Positions 1-8,168 of a stretch of 22,491 bases of DNA are shown in pieces (position 1 is the first letter of the stretch; each line of letters opens with the position of its first letter). A program made the position numbers and the translations under genes. The DNA lies in the NCBI GenBank assembly GCA_017548445.1, contig JAFYZZ010000079.1, positions 1 to 22,491 of the forward strand. Direction: 5' to 3'. The stretch is from Bacteroidales bacterium (GTDB taxonomy: Bacteria > Bacteroidota > Bacteroidia > Bacteroidales > UBA932). The notes beneath the pieces are model-generated. The model saw nothing but the letters and a program-made list of their open reading frames with translations, had not been told where the DNA came from and ran no database searches.

Positions 1-1
1 C

Positions 2-1423
2 GCTGCGCTGCTTCGCCGCCGGGCCGTGGCCGCAGGCGGCGAGCGCCGCGGAAAGCATCGACTCGGACGGGTCGCCGAGCGCATAGCCGTCCAGCGGATT
101 GTCTTCCACCGCCACGTCCGGCGCCAGGCCGTCCGGCATACAGAGCGTCACGCCATTCTTGTCGGCGAAACGGGAAATCATCACGTACATGCCGCGGTTC
201 TCGGTATAACGCTTGCCTTCTTCCGCACGCCGCGCGCCCAGCTGCTCCGAGTAATCGTCATAGAATTCCGCCGCCGAGAGCGGCAGGCCGCTGCAGTATT
301 TGCCGTGCGTCCGCGTGCCGACCAGCGTCACCGGCATAAACGCCTTCAGGTCGCAGAGCAGGGACTCCGACGCGGAGGCCGTGTTGTCTTCCACGATCGC
401 GAAGAGGCGCCCGACGCGCACGTTCGCGCCCCGGGTGCTGAAGCGGTAGCGCTTCCCTTCCACGGTGAAAGAGAAATCCTGGGTGAAATACGTCTTCGTG
501 TCCTCGTCCCGGCCCGCGAAATACTCGGTCAGTCCGGCGTTGTAGATGTCCGTCGAGAGGACGCCGCCGGCTTCGACCACGGGCTCCGGCGCAAGCAGCG
601 AAGCCAGGAACTGCTCGGCAAGCGCATAGCCGCCGGTGTTGTAGCGCAGGTCCAGGATCAGGTCCGAGATCCCCGCCGCGCGGAAGGCCTGACACGCTTC
701 ATTCAGGCGCTTGTAGGACTCGAGCGTAAATTTGTTATAGAACAGATAGCCGACCCGCTCCGTCCCGAAGTCCAGGACCTTGTAGAGCAAGACCGGGTCT
801 TCATACATCGCCACGGGGTTCAGGGTCACCACCCGGTCGTCCGACAAGGTCAGGGTCACCGGGGCGGCGCCGCTGAGCGCACCGGGCACGACCTCTTCGT
901 AGTTCGAGACCCACAGGACCTGACTGTTCAGCTCCATGATCCTGTCGCCCCGCTTCAGGCCGGCCGTTTCGGCCGGACCGCCGGGATAGGTGAAAGTCAC
1001 CACCGCCATGACCCGGCGCTTTTCGCCGTCCGCATAGCGCAGCTGAAGCCCCAGACCATACGAGGCATCCGACTCGCCCGAGACATAGGAGACGAAATCG
1101 TCATAATTTTCCAGGTACTGCGTCCAGTGGTCGATCTCCTCGCCGGTGGCGGAGTCCCGGAAACGGGCTGCCAGCACCTGTTCGGCCGGATCGCCGTCGT
1201 CTTTCCAGGCTTTCAGCCTGTCCGTCACCTCCTCGTTCCACAGATAGTAGAGACGCATCGTGTTGTGCGCGAAAAGGTTCGAATACAGGACCTGGTCGCC
1301 CTGTTCGCGCGTAACCACCGGCAGCTTGCCCGTCAGGATATCGAGCGGCCAGAAAAGAGAGATGCAGGAAGACAGGCCCAGCACCAGCAGGACCAGCGTG
1401 AAGGATCTAAAGAAGCGTTTCAT
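2..1423 (-). CDS. S41-family (C-terminal processing) serine protease lipoprotein, partial at the left edge
   Basis: 474 codons are visible and the frame is still open at the window edge, so the C-terminus is missing. The ATG at 1423 opens a lipoprotein signal peptide (MKRFFRS, a hydrophobic run, then LSSC with the lipid-attached Cys at residue 20). A PDZ-like segment follows at about residues 115-200 (GGPAETAGLKRGD). The S41 core has the substrate-groove motif DLRYNTGG (258-265), the nucleophile in NTASASE (Ser350), and the general base in THGK (Lys375). The 25-residue Ser-Lys spacing is that of the CtpA/CtpB Ser-Lys dyad. The family cleaves proteins or peptides in the cell envelope, and the lipobox suggests membrane anchoring. 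The gene starts 22 bases after a strong terminator and has no clear promoter of its own. The family is certain; the substrate is unknown. Confidence 0.93.
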   Translation of the reverse strand, partial: MKRFFRSFTLVLLVLGLSSCISLFWPLDILTGKLPVVTREQGDQVLYSNLFAHNTMRLYYLWNEEVTDRLKAWKDDGDPAEQVLAARFRDSATGEEIDHWTQYLENYDDFVSYVSGESDASYGLGLQLRYADGEKRRVMAVVTFTYPGGPAETAGLKRGDRIMELNSQVLWVSNYEEVVPGALSGAAPVTLTLSDDRVVTLNPVAMYEDPVLLYKVLDFGTERVGYLFYNKFTLESYKRLNEACQAFRAAGISDLILDLRYNTGGYALAEQFLASLLAPEPVVEAGGVLSTDIYNAGLTEYFAGRDEDTKTYFTQDFSFTVEGKRYRFSTRGANVRVGRLFAIVEDNTASASESLLCDLKAFMPVTLVGTRTHGKYCSGLPLSAAEFYDDYSEQLGARRAEEGKRYTENRGMYVMISRFADKNGVTLCMPDGLAPDVAVEDNPLDGYALGDPSESMLSAALAACGHGPAAKQRS

Positions 1424-1435
1424 CCAGTTTAGAAA

Positions 1436-1469
1436 GAATAAAAAGGGTGCAGGGACAAGCCCTGCACCC
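1436..1469 (-). terminator. Intrinsic terminator after the PorV-like gene
   Basis: A perfect 10-bp stem (GGGTGCAGGG / CCCTGCACCC, arms 1445-1454 and 1460-1469) has a 5-base loop. Read on the minus strand it is followed by TTTTTATTC (down to 1436). It lies between the stop of the barrel gene (1487) and the ATG of the S41 protease gene (1423). Confidence 0.85.
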
Positions 1470-1486
1470 GGATTATCAGATTAAAA

Positions 1487-2380
1487 TCAGAATGCGTAGC
1501 CCAGACCGACCATCAAGGTGTTGCCGAGCGTCTTGGAGGCAAGCAGGAAAGCGGCATCGAGGTGGAAGCCGGCGAACTGCACGCCCAGGCCCAGCGAAGC
1601 GTAGGTCGGGATGGCCTTGGCGTTGTCGCCATAGTGGAAACCGCCCCGGAGGGACACGATTTCCGCAATGGTGTACTCCACGCCCAGGCCCGCCATCAGC
1701 GCGCCGTTGAAAAGGTAGTCCGCCTCGGCGGAAGCCGTGAAACCGGCCACGGAATACGCGACACCGGCCCGGGCGATCCCGGGCTGCGCGTAGTTCTCGC
1801 CGCCGTAATTGACCGGCGAGCCAAGGTTGCAGACGGAGAGACCGGCGGCCAGGCCTTCGTGCTGATATTTCAGGGAAATGTCGGCGCCAAAGGCATTCGC
1901 CTTGGCGCTCTCGGCCAGCGTCGAGGACAGATAGCGGAGCGTGAGACCGGCGGACAGGCCGTCGACGATCTTATACGCGAATCCGGCAGCGACGGCGAAC
2001 TCGGTCGGCGTGAAGCTGTCCTTGACACGGCCGTCCTTGCCCACGATATCGTAAGCCTGATAGGACATATCCTTGAAAAGCAGACCGGCGGAAAAACGGG
2101 AAGACAGCTGGTAGAAACCGGCGGCGGAATACACTTTCGTGCCGGCAACTTTCGGCTGCCAGTTGGCATAGCCGGCCGCCACGGCCATCCGGGAACCGGA
2201 CAAGGCGGTCGCAGCCATATTGTTCTCCAGGGCATAGGCATCCGCGTCCCGGGCGACACCCGTGTTCGCAACGCCGGCAGCGACCGGATCAGGGTTGACA
2301 TTCAGGAACGTGACGCCCTGGGCCCGGAGGGCCGTAGCGCAGACCGCAAGGGATATAAGCGTAAAAAGAATTCTTTTCAT
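1487..2380 (-). CDS. PorV/PorQ-family outer-membrane beta-barrel protein
   Basis: The protein has 297 residues. A signal peptide ends near residue 20 (LRAQ). It is followed by the stretch GVTFLNVNPDPVAAGVANTG, which resembles the mature N-terminus of PorV/PorQ/UPF0164 proteins (FLxxxPDxRAxGxGxxG, then an alternating NPA-like region). The rest is a succession of short amphipathic beta strands, and the last residue is Phe, as in BAM-assembled barrels. In the type IX secretion system, PorV carries cargo proteins from the translocon to the sortase. This gene starts 9 bases after a protease that carries a T9SS sorting domain, so a role as shuttle or partner for that cargo is plausible. Whether this is the general PorV of the cell or a dedicated paralogue cannot be told here. 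Confidence 0.8.
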   Translation of the reverse strand: MKRILFTLISLAVCATALRAQGVTFLNVNPDPVAAGVANTGVARDADAYALENNMAATALSGSRMAVAAGYANWQPKVAGTKVYSAAGFYQLSSRFSAGLLFKDMSYQAYDIVGKDGRVKDSFTPTEFAVAAGFAYKIVDGLSAGLTLRYLSSTLAESAKANAFGADISLKYQHEGLAAGLSVCNLGSPVNYGGENYAQPGIARAGVAYSVAGFTASAEADYLFNGALMAGLGVEYTIAEIVSLRGGFHYGDNAKAIPTYASLGLGVQFAGFHLDAAFLLASKTLGNTLMVGLGYAF

Positions 2381-2389
2381 AACACCCGA

Positions 2390-5035
2390 TTAAAGTTTGA
2401 CGATGGATTTCTTGATCTGCTCGCCGTTGTAGTCAAGCAGGACGGTATAGACGCCCGGTGCAAAAGACCGGACATCGACCTTGGCCGGATCAAACGGCGT
2501 GATGGTCAGGTCGTCCGAATACACGGTCGCACCGGAGGAGCTGACGACGCGCAGCGAAGCCGAGGCGGTCTCGCTCGTGCGGACATACAGATAATCCGAA
2601 ACCGGGTTGGGATAGACATCCAGGGCCTGCGAACCATCGCGGATGAGCACCTGGAAAGACTGCGTCGCGGATTCGCCCCGCACGTCCGTTCCGGTAACCG
2701 TCACGGTAGCGTAGCCGTAGTTCATCGGGGTCAGGTAGAACTTGCCATCCTGAGCGGTCAGATTGATGACAGTTTCATTGCTGATGGAGAAGGTGTAAGC
2801 AAGCTCCTCGCCGTCTTCATCCCGGAAATAGTCCGAGCAGGCAAACTCCTCGGTCACGGCCGCCTTGGAATTGAAGACGCGGTCTTCGAACTGGGTGGCG
2901 ATGACCGGGGCGTGGTTCTCCAGCACCGTATACTTGATGGCCTGGCTGGCGGTCGCGCCATAGGTGTCGGTCACGACGAGGGTCGCGGTAAACGTACCGG
3001 AAGGAGACGCCGGTCCGTTGACGACCACCTTGGGCATATTGCGGACCAGGGTGTCGAGGACCAGGCCTTCGTTCTCCCGCTGGAGCTCGATGGTATAGAA
3101 GTGGTCGTCCGGTTCGATGATCTCGAAGCCGAGGCTCTTGACCTCGTGCGGCTTCAGGGAGACCGAAGTGCCGTCCTTCGCCTGGATGACCGGTTTGGAG
3201 TTGCCGCCCGTCGTCACCTCGGAGACGGCCGTAAGTCCGGACACGTTGCCGGCCAGGTCCTTCGCCGCCGCGGCGACATAATACTTCTTGTTGAATTCCA
3301 GGCCGATGATGGTGCCTTCCAGACGGTCTCCGGGCTTCATCGTTTCCTCCAGATAGAACTGGCCGAACATCAAGTCGTCGGAGATGGCGGAGAACGAAGA
3401 AGTACTATAGTACACCATGATGGAGGTCGGGATGTCGTCGTCGGCGTCCTTGGGCACGGTCACCGAGAACTTGAGGTTGTTGGACTGCGCCGAGGCGGAG
3501 AAGGAGCCCGGAACTTCCGGAGCGGCTCCGCCCTGCCCGGCGATCGCGCCATAGGCGTTGATCAGGCCTGCGCCCATCCCGAATTTCTTGTTGAAGGACT
3601 GGATGGGGACGGCGCTTTCCACCATCCGCTTCTCCAGTTCATCCGGGGTGAAGCCCGCGCCACCGAACTTGGACACGATAAGTGCTGCCACGCCCGAGAC
3701 GTGCGGACAGGCCATTGAGGTACCCTGATAGTATCCGTATTTGTTGCCGGGGAAGGTGCTCAGGACCTGATTGCCTTTCTTGGCATCTCCACCCGGTGCG
3801 GTGATATCGATCCAGTCGCCATAATTCGAGTAATAGGCGCGGCGGAAATCCGCACCGACAGACGCGACGTTGAAGATGGGGCCGTAACCGTTACCGCTCA
3901 CATCCTGATTCTCGTTGCCGGCGGCAAAGATGACGATGCCGCCCTTCATCGGGCCGACCTGCACATCATTCTCGTCGAGGCCGGCATATTTGATGAAATA
4001 ATCGACCGCGGCCTGCAGGGACTTGGGCGTCTCTGTCGCCTCCAGATAGCCCCAGCTGTTCTGGCTGATGACGGCGCCGTGGTCGGCGCCCCATTTGATG
4101 GCCGCGGGGCCGGCGCCAGAACCTTTATCCCCTTCAAAGATCTGGCAGGACATCAGCCGGACGCCCTTGATTCCCTTGGCGGCATCGCCGCCGGCGATAC
4201 CGCAGACACCGATGCCGTTGTTGTTGACGGCGGCGATCGTACCGGCCACGTGCGTGCCGTGGTCGTCGGGCGTCACCTGGTAAGTGTCGTTGCAGAAGTT
4301 ATAGCCGAAGCGGGCGTCTCCCTTTTTCTCAGGGTTCTCCCACATATTGGCGGCCAGGTCCTTGTGCGTAAAGTCGATGCCGCCGTCGACGACGGCGACA
4401 ATGACATCTTCGGAACCGGTCGTATACTTCTTCCAGACCGGGAAGACATTGATGTCACAGCCACTGACGGAAGAAGCCGCAGAACCATCGTTGTAATAAT
4501 GCCACTGGTCCGGCAGACGGGGATCGTTGAACGGGAGATTCTTCGCGGCGTTCTTGGCGGGACGCACCTCTTCCGGAACGACGACCGGCGTTCCGGAGAT
4601 ATGCTCGGCTGGAATAAATTCGACCGATTCCACACCCGGCAGGGCGGACCAGTCCTGCGCGGCCTTGGTCAGGGACACTTCGGGATCATAATCCACGACA
4701 TACCAGCGATGCAGGCCTTCGCGGCGCGTTCGGGCCTCGAATTTACCCGCCTCAGGAAACAGACGACGCATCTTCACGATGCCGCTGCCCTGAAAAGACT
4801 TAACCTCCGGCAGGCAGACCAAACCGTCTTCACCGGTCTCCCGCTCGAGCTCCTGGGTCATCTCTTCACTGAAATAGACATTGAGACGCTCCGCGACCCG
4901 GGCGCTCGCAGGCAGGTCCAGGCCAAAGATTTTCGCATCCTTGTCCGGCTCACGGGTCTCCTGCAGACCATTGGTAAACTGGGCGCACCCGGCGAACAAA
5001 GCAGCCAGGCCGACCAGCATTACAATTTTCTTCAT
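2390..5035 (-). CDS. Subtilisin-family (S8) lipoprotein protease with T9SS C-terminal sorting domain
   Basis: The protein has 881 residues. A signal peptide with lipobox (LFAGC, Cys17) comes first. Residues about 85-142 resemble an inhibitor-type propeptide (LFPEAG, GLHRWYVVDYDP, LPGVESVEF). The catalytic domain spans about 165-500, with Asp217 (VAVVDGGID), His259 (DDHGTHVAGT), oxyanion Asn374 (AAGNEN) and nucleophile Ser440 (GTSMACPHVSG). A fibronectin-III-like stretch (about 508-610), two beta-rich regions including a cadherin-like one (ENHAPVI to about 800), and a type A T9SS sorting domain from residue 805 (LDVYPNPVSDYLYV) follow. The protein ends in IKKSIVKL. It is probably a secreted or surface endoprotease. 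It lies 3 bases after the 222-residue gene and 9 bases before the PorV-like gene, which indicates one transcript. Combining a lipobox with a T9SS domain is odd. Confidence 0.95.
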   Translation of the reverse strand: MKKIVMLVGLAALFAGCAQFTNGLQETREPDKDAKIFGLDLPASARVAERLNVYFSEEMTQELERETGEDGLVCLPEVKSFQGSGIVKMRRLFPEAGKFEARTRREGLHRWYVVDYDPEVSLTKAAQDWSALPGVESVEFIPAEHISGTPVVVPEEVRPAKNAAKNLPFNDPRLPDQWHYYNDGSAASSVSGCDINVFPVWKKYTTGSEDVIVAVVDGGIDFTHKDLAANMWENPEKKGDARFGYNFCNDTYQVTPDDHGTHVAGTIAAVNNNGIGVCGIAGGDAAKGIKGVRLMSCQIFEGDKGSGAGPAAIKWGADHGAVISQNSWGYLEATETPKSLQAAVDYFIKYAGLDENDVQVGPMKGGIVIFAAGNENQDVSGNGYGPIFNVASVGADFRRAYYSNYGDWIDITAPGGDAKKGNQVLSTFPGNKYGYYQGTSMACPHVSGVAALIVSKFGGAGFTPDELEKRMVESAVPIQSFNKKFGMGAGLINAYGAIAGQGGAAPEVPGSFSASAQSNNLKFSVTVPKDADDDIPTSIMVYYSTSSFSAISDDLMFGQFYLEETMKPGDRLEGTIIGLEFNKKYYVAAAAKDLAGNVSGLTAVSEVTTGGNSKPVIQAKDGTSVSLKPHEVKSLGFEIIEPDDHFYTIELQRENEGLVLDTLVRNMPKVVVNGPASPSGTFTATLVVTDTYGATASQAIKYTVLENHAPVIATQFEDRVFNSKAAVTEEFACSDYFRDEDGEELAYTFSISNETVINLTAQDGKFYLTPMNYGYATVTVTGTDVRGESATQSFQVLIRDGSQALDVYPNPVSDYLYVRTSETASASLRVVSSSGATVYSDDLTITPFDPAKVDVRSFAPGVYTVLLDYNGEQIKKSIVKL

Positions 5036-5038
5036 ATT

Positions 5039-5707
5039 TTAAGGATTTAAAAATTCCAACAGCGCGACCAGGCTCTCCGGTCGGTTCCACTTGATCTTGT
5101 GGGTTTTGATCCAGGCCTTCCATTCTGCCACACGGCCCTCCGTAAGGTCATTCTCGACTGCCGCGCGATTCGCCTTCACGACGTGGCCGGGATACACGAG
5201 ATAATAGGTCTTGAGCAGACCGATCATCTGCCCGTCGCTGCGGGATTGCATCAGGAGCATATGATTCTGACTAATCGTACTGGCCTGTTCGACGGAAGAC
5301 AGTTTGCGCGTGGCCGACGTCTGGGAGGACGAGCCATAGGCTCCACCCGTTTCCGTCAGGGCGGCAAAGTCCCCCAATACCTCTTCGACGACGCAGCCGT
5401 GCGCCGACTGGGCGACGACGCGCATCATCTCTCCTTGGACCTGCAGGAAGCGGTCGTCACCGATCTGCACGCCGACAACCTCCTCCATCGCCGCTTCCCG
5501 GATCAAGCCTTCAGCGTCCAGGAAATGCAGACGACCGTAACGCAGATGCACGTTCAACTGCTGGGCGCGTGCGGCGCCTCCTGTGGCTTCAACAAGGCCC
5601 TCCCGGAATTCCGGAAATAGATAAGGCCACTTGGTCGTGGGCTCCTGTGCGGAGACCACGAAAGGCAGGATCATCAGGATCAAGCCTGTCAAAATGTTTT
5701 TTTTCAT
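5039..5707 (-). CDS. Exported protein of unknown function, first gene of the subtilase-PorV transcript
   Basis: The protein has 222 residues. A cleavable signal peptide (MKKNILTGLILMILPFVVSA, cut before QEP) is followed by a soluble domain without further membrane segments. There is a conserved-looking N-terminal block (KWPYLFPEF, LNVHLRYGRLHFLD) and a Ser/Thr-rich linker near residues 125-145. I recall Bacteroidota proteins of this general look, small and without assigned function, but I recognise no catalytic motif or named domain. It ends 3 bases before the 881-residue subtilase, so the two are almost certainly co-transcribed and perhaps translationally coupled. A chaperone, inhibitor or partner of that protease is conceivable but is only an inference from position. 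The start is supported by the signal peptide and by a promoter-like box just upstream. Confidence 0.85.
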   Translation of the reverse strand: MKKNILTGLILMILPFVVSAQEPTTKWPYLFPEFREGLVEATGGAARAQQLNVHLRYGRLHFLDAEGLIREAAMEEVVGVQIGDDRFLQVQGEMMRVVAQSAHGCVVEEVLGDFAALTETGGAYGSSSQTSATRKLSSVEQASTISQNHMLLMQSRSDGQMIGLLKTYYLVYPGHVVKANRAAVENDLTEGRVAEWKAWIKTHKIKWNRPESLVALLEFLNP

Positions 5708-5714
5708 GGTAAGT

Positions 5715-5722
5715 CAAAGTTA
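5715..5722 (-). promoter_or_regulatory. Candidate Bacteroidota -7 box upstream of the 222-residue gene
   Basis: On the minus strand TAACTTTG matches the Bacteroidota consensus TAnnTTTG exactly. It ends 7 bases before the ATG at 5707. The expected -33 position falls in the T-run of the preceding terminator and has no clear TTTG. If the box is used, the mRNA would have almost no leader. Confidence 0.45.
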
Positions 5723-5734
5723 AACATTATCTCT

Positions 5735-5769
5735 AAAAAAAAAGCACCCGTCCGCCAAGACGGGTGCTT
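5735..5769 (-). terminator. Strong intrinsic terminator of the SusC-SusD-lipoprotein operon
   Basis: A perfect 11-bp stem (AAGCACCCGTC / GACGGGTGCTT, arms 5742-5752 and 5759-5769) has a 6-base loop. On the minus strand it runs directly into nine T residues (5743 down to 5735). It lies 18 bases past the stop of the third Sus-operon gene and separates that operon from the protease transcript below it. Confidence 0.92.
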
Positions 5770-5786
5770 CAAAAACCATATCTCGC

Positions 5787-6683
5787 TTAAAGCTTGGTAG
5801 CGATAATCTGAGGATACACGATGCCGACATAACCAAGGCCTTCGAGGAGAGCGTAGAAGCCATACTCCGTACCGAAGTCGAGGCTCTTGACATTGCCGTC
5901 AGCATCCTTGACAATCTTGACAGTCAGGGAGCCGGTCTTGCCCACCTCGTCCTTAAGGCTCAGCCAGTAGAGCGTGACAGGAGTTCCATCCTTATACTTA
6001 TATACGGAAGTCTGACCGAACGGGATGGTGATGGTCTCCAGGTCCTCATCGACATTGCCGTAGAACATCGTGTCGTCAGCGGCCCAGTTAGGATTGCCGA
6101 ACAGGTCGAAGAACCAGACCATGTGGTCGTCCTTCTCATCCTTGTAAAGTGCCATCGGCCAGACGGTACCGTCATCGGAAACCGCCTTGTAGTTGCCAAT
6201 CAGGGCACTCATCGGATGGTCGACATCGCCGACAGTAACCGTGCAGGTGGACAGATAGCCCAGAGGGATATCGTCATTCTCGACCAGGCTCACGGTGAAC
6301 TTGAGGTCACCGGTATACTGCGGATAGTAAAGGATTTCGAACTCGATGTACTGGGTACGGTGCTCAGCATCGAAAGAGAGCGTACCGGAAGCGGTCTTGA
6401 GGTTGAAGTTGACACCGGCCTTGGCGGTACCGTCGGTGACGGTGAACTTGACAGTCTCCTCCAGGCCCTTCACGGAACCGAGCGTCACGGGCAGGCGAAG
6501 GATCTCCGTCTGGGCGGTGATAGAGCCGTCTTCTTTGATGATAGCCTCGTCAATAATGGCGGAAGCGCTATCGAAAGCGACGAACGCGTTGGCGTCATCA
6601 AACACCGGCGGGAGGTTCTTGTCGCAGGAAACGGCGGCAAAGACACCGGCAAACAGGGTGATATAAAGTAATATCTTTTTCAT
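5787..6683 (-). CDS. SusCD-associated surface lipoprotein with Calx-beta-like domain
   Basis: The protein has 298 residues. The lipoprotein signal has lipobox AVSC (Cys20), followed by a short linker. Residues about 55-155 read like a Calx-beta / immunoglobulin-like domain (VTDGTAKAGVNFN, then GTLSF and repeated beta strands ending in VSLVENDD). The second half (160-298) is another beta-rich domain opening with GNYKAVSDDGTVWP. It has no catalytic motif. It is the third gene of the operon, 17 bases after susD, and is closed by the terminator downstream. In Bacteroidota, lipoproteins in this position usually sit on the cell surface and help bind the ligand before SusD/SusC take it up. Which ligand this one binds cannot be read from sequence. 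Confidence 0.85.
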   Translation of the reverse strand: MKKILLYITLFAGVFAAVSCDKNLPPVFDDANAFVAFDSASAIIDEAIIKEDGSITAQTEILRLPVTLGSVKGLEETVKFTVTDGTAKAGVNFNLKTASGTLSFDAEHRTQYIEFEILYYPQYTGDLKFTVSLVENDDIPLGYLSTCTVTVGDVDHPMSALIGNYKAVSDDGTVWPMALYKDEKDDHMVWFFDLFGNPNWAADDTMFYGNVDEDLETITIPFGQTSVYKYKDGTPVTLYWLSLKDEVGKTGSLTVKIVKDADGNVKSLDFGTEYGFYALLEGLGYVGIVYPQIIATKL

Positions 6684-6700
6684 AACGCGATCGAACTAGA

Positions 6701-8149
6701 TTAATAGTTTTCGTTCTGGATCAGGTTCTCGTTGACTTCGAGCTCCGTCTTGGGAAGCGGAAGGGCCCAACGATAATCAGGGAACGGGACGTTCTGGTTC
6801 TTCTCCTGCAGGCCGAAGCAGGCCGCACGGTTGACCGGGAGACCCCAGCGGGCCAGGTCGAAGAAATAGTGGCCTTCCCAGGCAAGTTCCTTGCGGCGCT
6901 CCGTGCGGACAGCCTCCATACCGGCGGCGGTCAGAGCGGAAGCACCACGATGGGACGTGATGGTGTTGAGGTCGGACAGCGCGTCGGTACCGGAAACGGA
7001 AGCACCGTTGAGAAGCGCCTCGGCACGGTTCAGATACATCTCGGAGAGGCGGAGAACAACAGCGTTGTTGGCATCCGGCGTAGCCAGACCCTTGCCCTCA
7101 TACTTGAGGGTCCAGAAGAGACCGGCCGTTTCGTCCTTGTCCTGACGATACATCTCGCCACGGACATCACCGTCATCATAGAGGGCGAGGAGCGCCGGGC
7201 TGGCGATGCAGTCGCCGTAAGCGCCATCAGGATAGGTCATATAAGAGCAATCCAGGTTCGATCTGGTGTTGATGTCCTTATAGGCCTCGAAGATTACCTC
7301 GGAGCCACCGACATTGCCGGTCCAGGCCTCCGCATACTCAGATGCGCTGTAAAGCTTGAAATCCTTGTTGTTGATCACCTTGGTGGCATAGTCGGCTGCG
7401 TTCTGCCACTCGCCCATATAGAGATACACGCGGGAGAGCAGGGCCTGGATGGCCGGAAGGGAGACAACCGCTTTCTTGTCGGTGACACCGGCACGGACAT
7501 ACGCCGGATCGATCGCCGTCTCCGCTTCCTTGAGGTCCTTCACGATGTTCTGATAGACCGTCAGGACATCGTCACGCTCCGGGCGACCGTCAGGGTCCGT
7601 ATGATAGACATACGGCACACCGGCCTTCTGGGCGGCGGACAGGGAAGCCTGGTTGGCCTTCACATAGTTGTAAGGAAGCGCATAAAGCGTCACCAGGTCG
7701 AAATGGGCCAGCGCACGGAGGAAGAGGCACTCAGCCTTCAGGTTGTCAAGATCCTTCGCGGTCACGTCAGCGCTCTCCTTGCCCTCGAGGTTGTCGATCA
7801 CATTGTTGCAGCAAGAGATGACCGTATAAGCATACCTCCAAAGATCGGAAGTAGCATCAGCCGTATAGTTCCAGTTCATCTGGGTCGTATAGCGGTTGGA
7901 GTTGTGGTCAGGATGCTTGATACCGTTGCCGGAACGCATCTCGGATTCGAGAATGCGCTCGCCGCCATACCAGATATCATCAGCGAGATAATAGTAAGCA
8001 CCCAGCGTGGCCTTGTTGAGGCCAGTGTAATCGGAAAGCGTGAGTTCGGTACTTTGGGAAAGCACAGGGGCTTTGTCCAGGAAACCCTTGCAGGCAGTCA
8101 GTCCGAGAGCTGCAACACCGATCAATATATAAGAAACAAATCTTTTCAT
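6701..8149 (-). CDS. SusD/RagB-family nutrient-binding lipoprotein
   Basis: The protein has 482 residues. Its lipoprotein signal ends LTAC (Cys20) and is followed by KGFLDKAP, the typical start of mature SusD proteins. The body is mainly helical with TPR-like segments (for example LRALAHFDLVTLYALPY, LLSRVYLYMGEWQNAADYAT). The family's C-terminal signature is present: RRKELAWEGHYFFDLARWG, then WALPLPKTELEVNENLIQNENY split over the last 23 residues. The protein forms the lid over the paired SusC channel on the cell surface and captures oligosaccharides or peptides. It is rather short for the family (many are 500-650 residues). It lies 19 bases after susC in the same transcript. The neighbouring genes are proteases rather than glycosidases, which points to peptide capture, as an inference. 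Confidence 0.96.
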   Translation of the reverse strand: MKRFVSYILIGVAALGLTACKGFLDKAPVLSQSTELTLSDYTGLNKATLGAYYYLADDIWYGGERILESEMRSGNGIKHPDHNSNRYTTQMNWNYTADATSDLWRYAYTVISCCNNVIDNLEGKESADVTAKDLDNLKAECLFLRALAHFDLVTLYALPYNYVKANQASLSAAQKAGVPYVYHTDPDGRPERDDVLTVYQNIVKDLKEAETAIDPAYVRAGVTDKKAVVSLPAIQALLSRVYLYMGEWQNAADYATKVINNKDFKLYSASEYAEAWTGNVGGSEVIFEAYKDINTRSNLDCSYMTYPDGAYGDCIASPALLALYDDGDVRGEMYRQDKDETAGLFWTLKYEGKGLATPDANNAVVLRLSEMYLNRAEALLNGASVSGTDALSDLNTITSHRGASALTAAGMEAVRTERRKELAWEGHYFFDLARWGLPVNRAACFGLQEKNQNVPFPDYRWALPLPKTELEVNENLIQNENY

Positions 8150-8168
8150 GATATCGTCACTTTATGGA

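Noticed and set aside
26..1432. A 468-codon open frame on the plus strand over the S41 protease
   Set aside because: The minus strand encodes a complete lipoprotein signal, PDZ motif and Ser-Lys dyad. The plus frame is an Arg/His-rich shadow without any recognisable feature.
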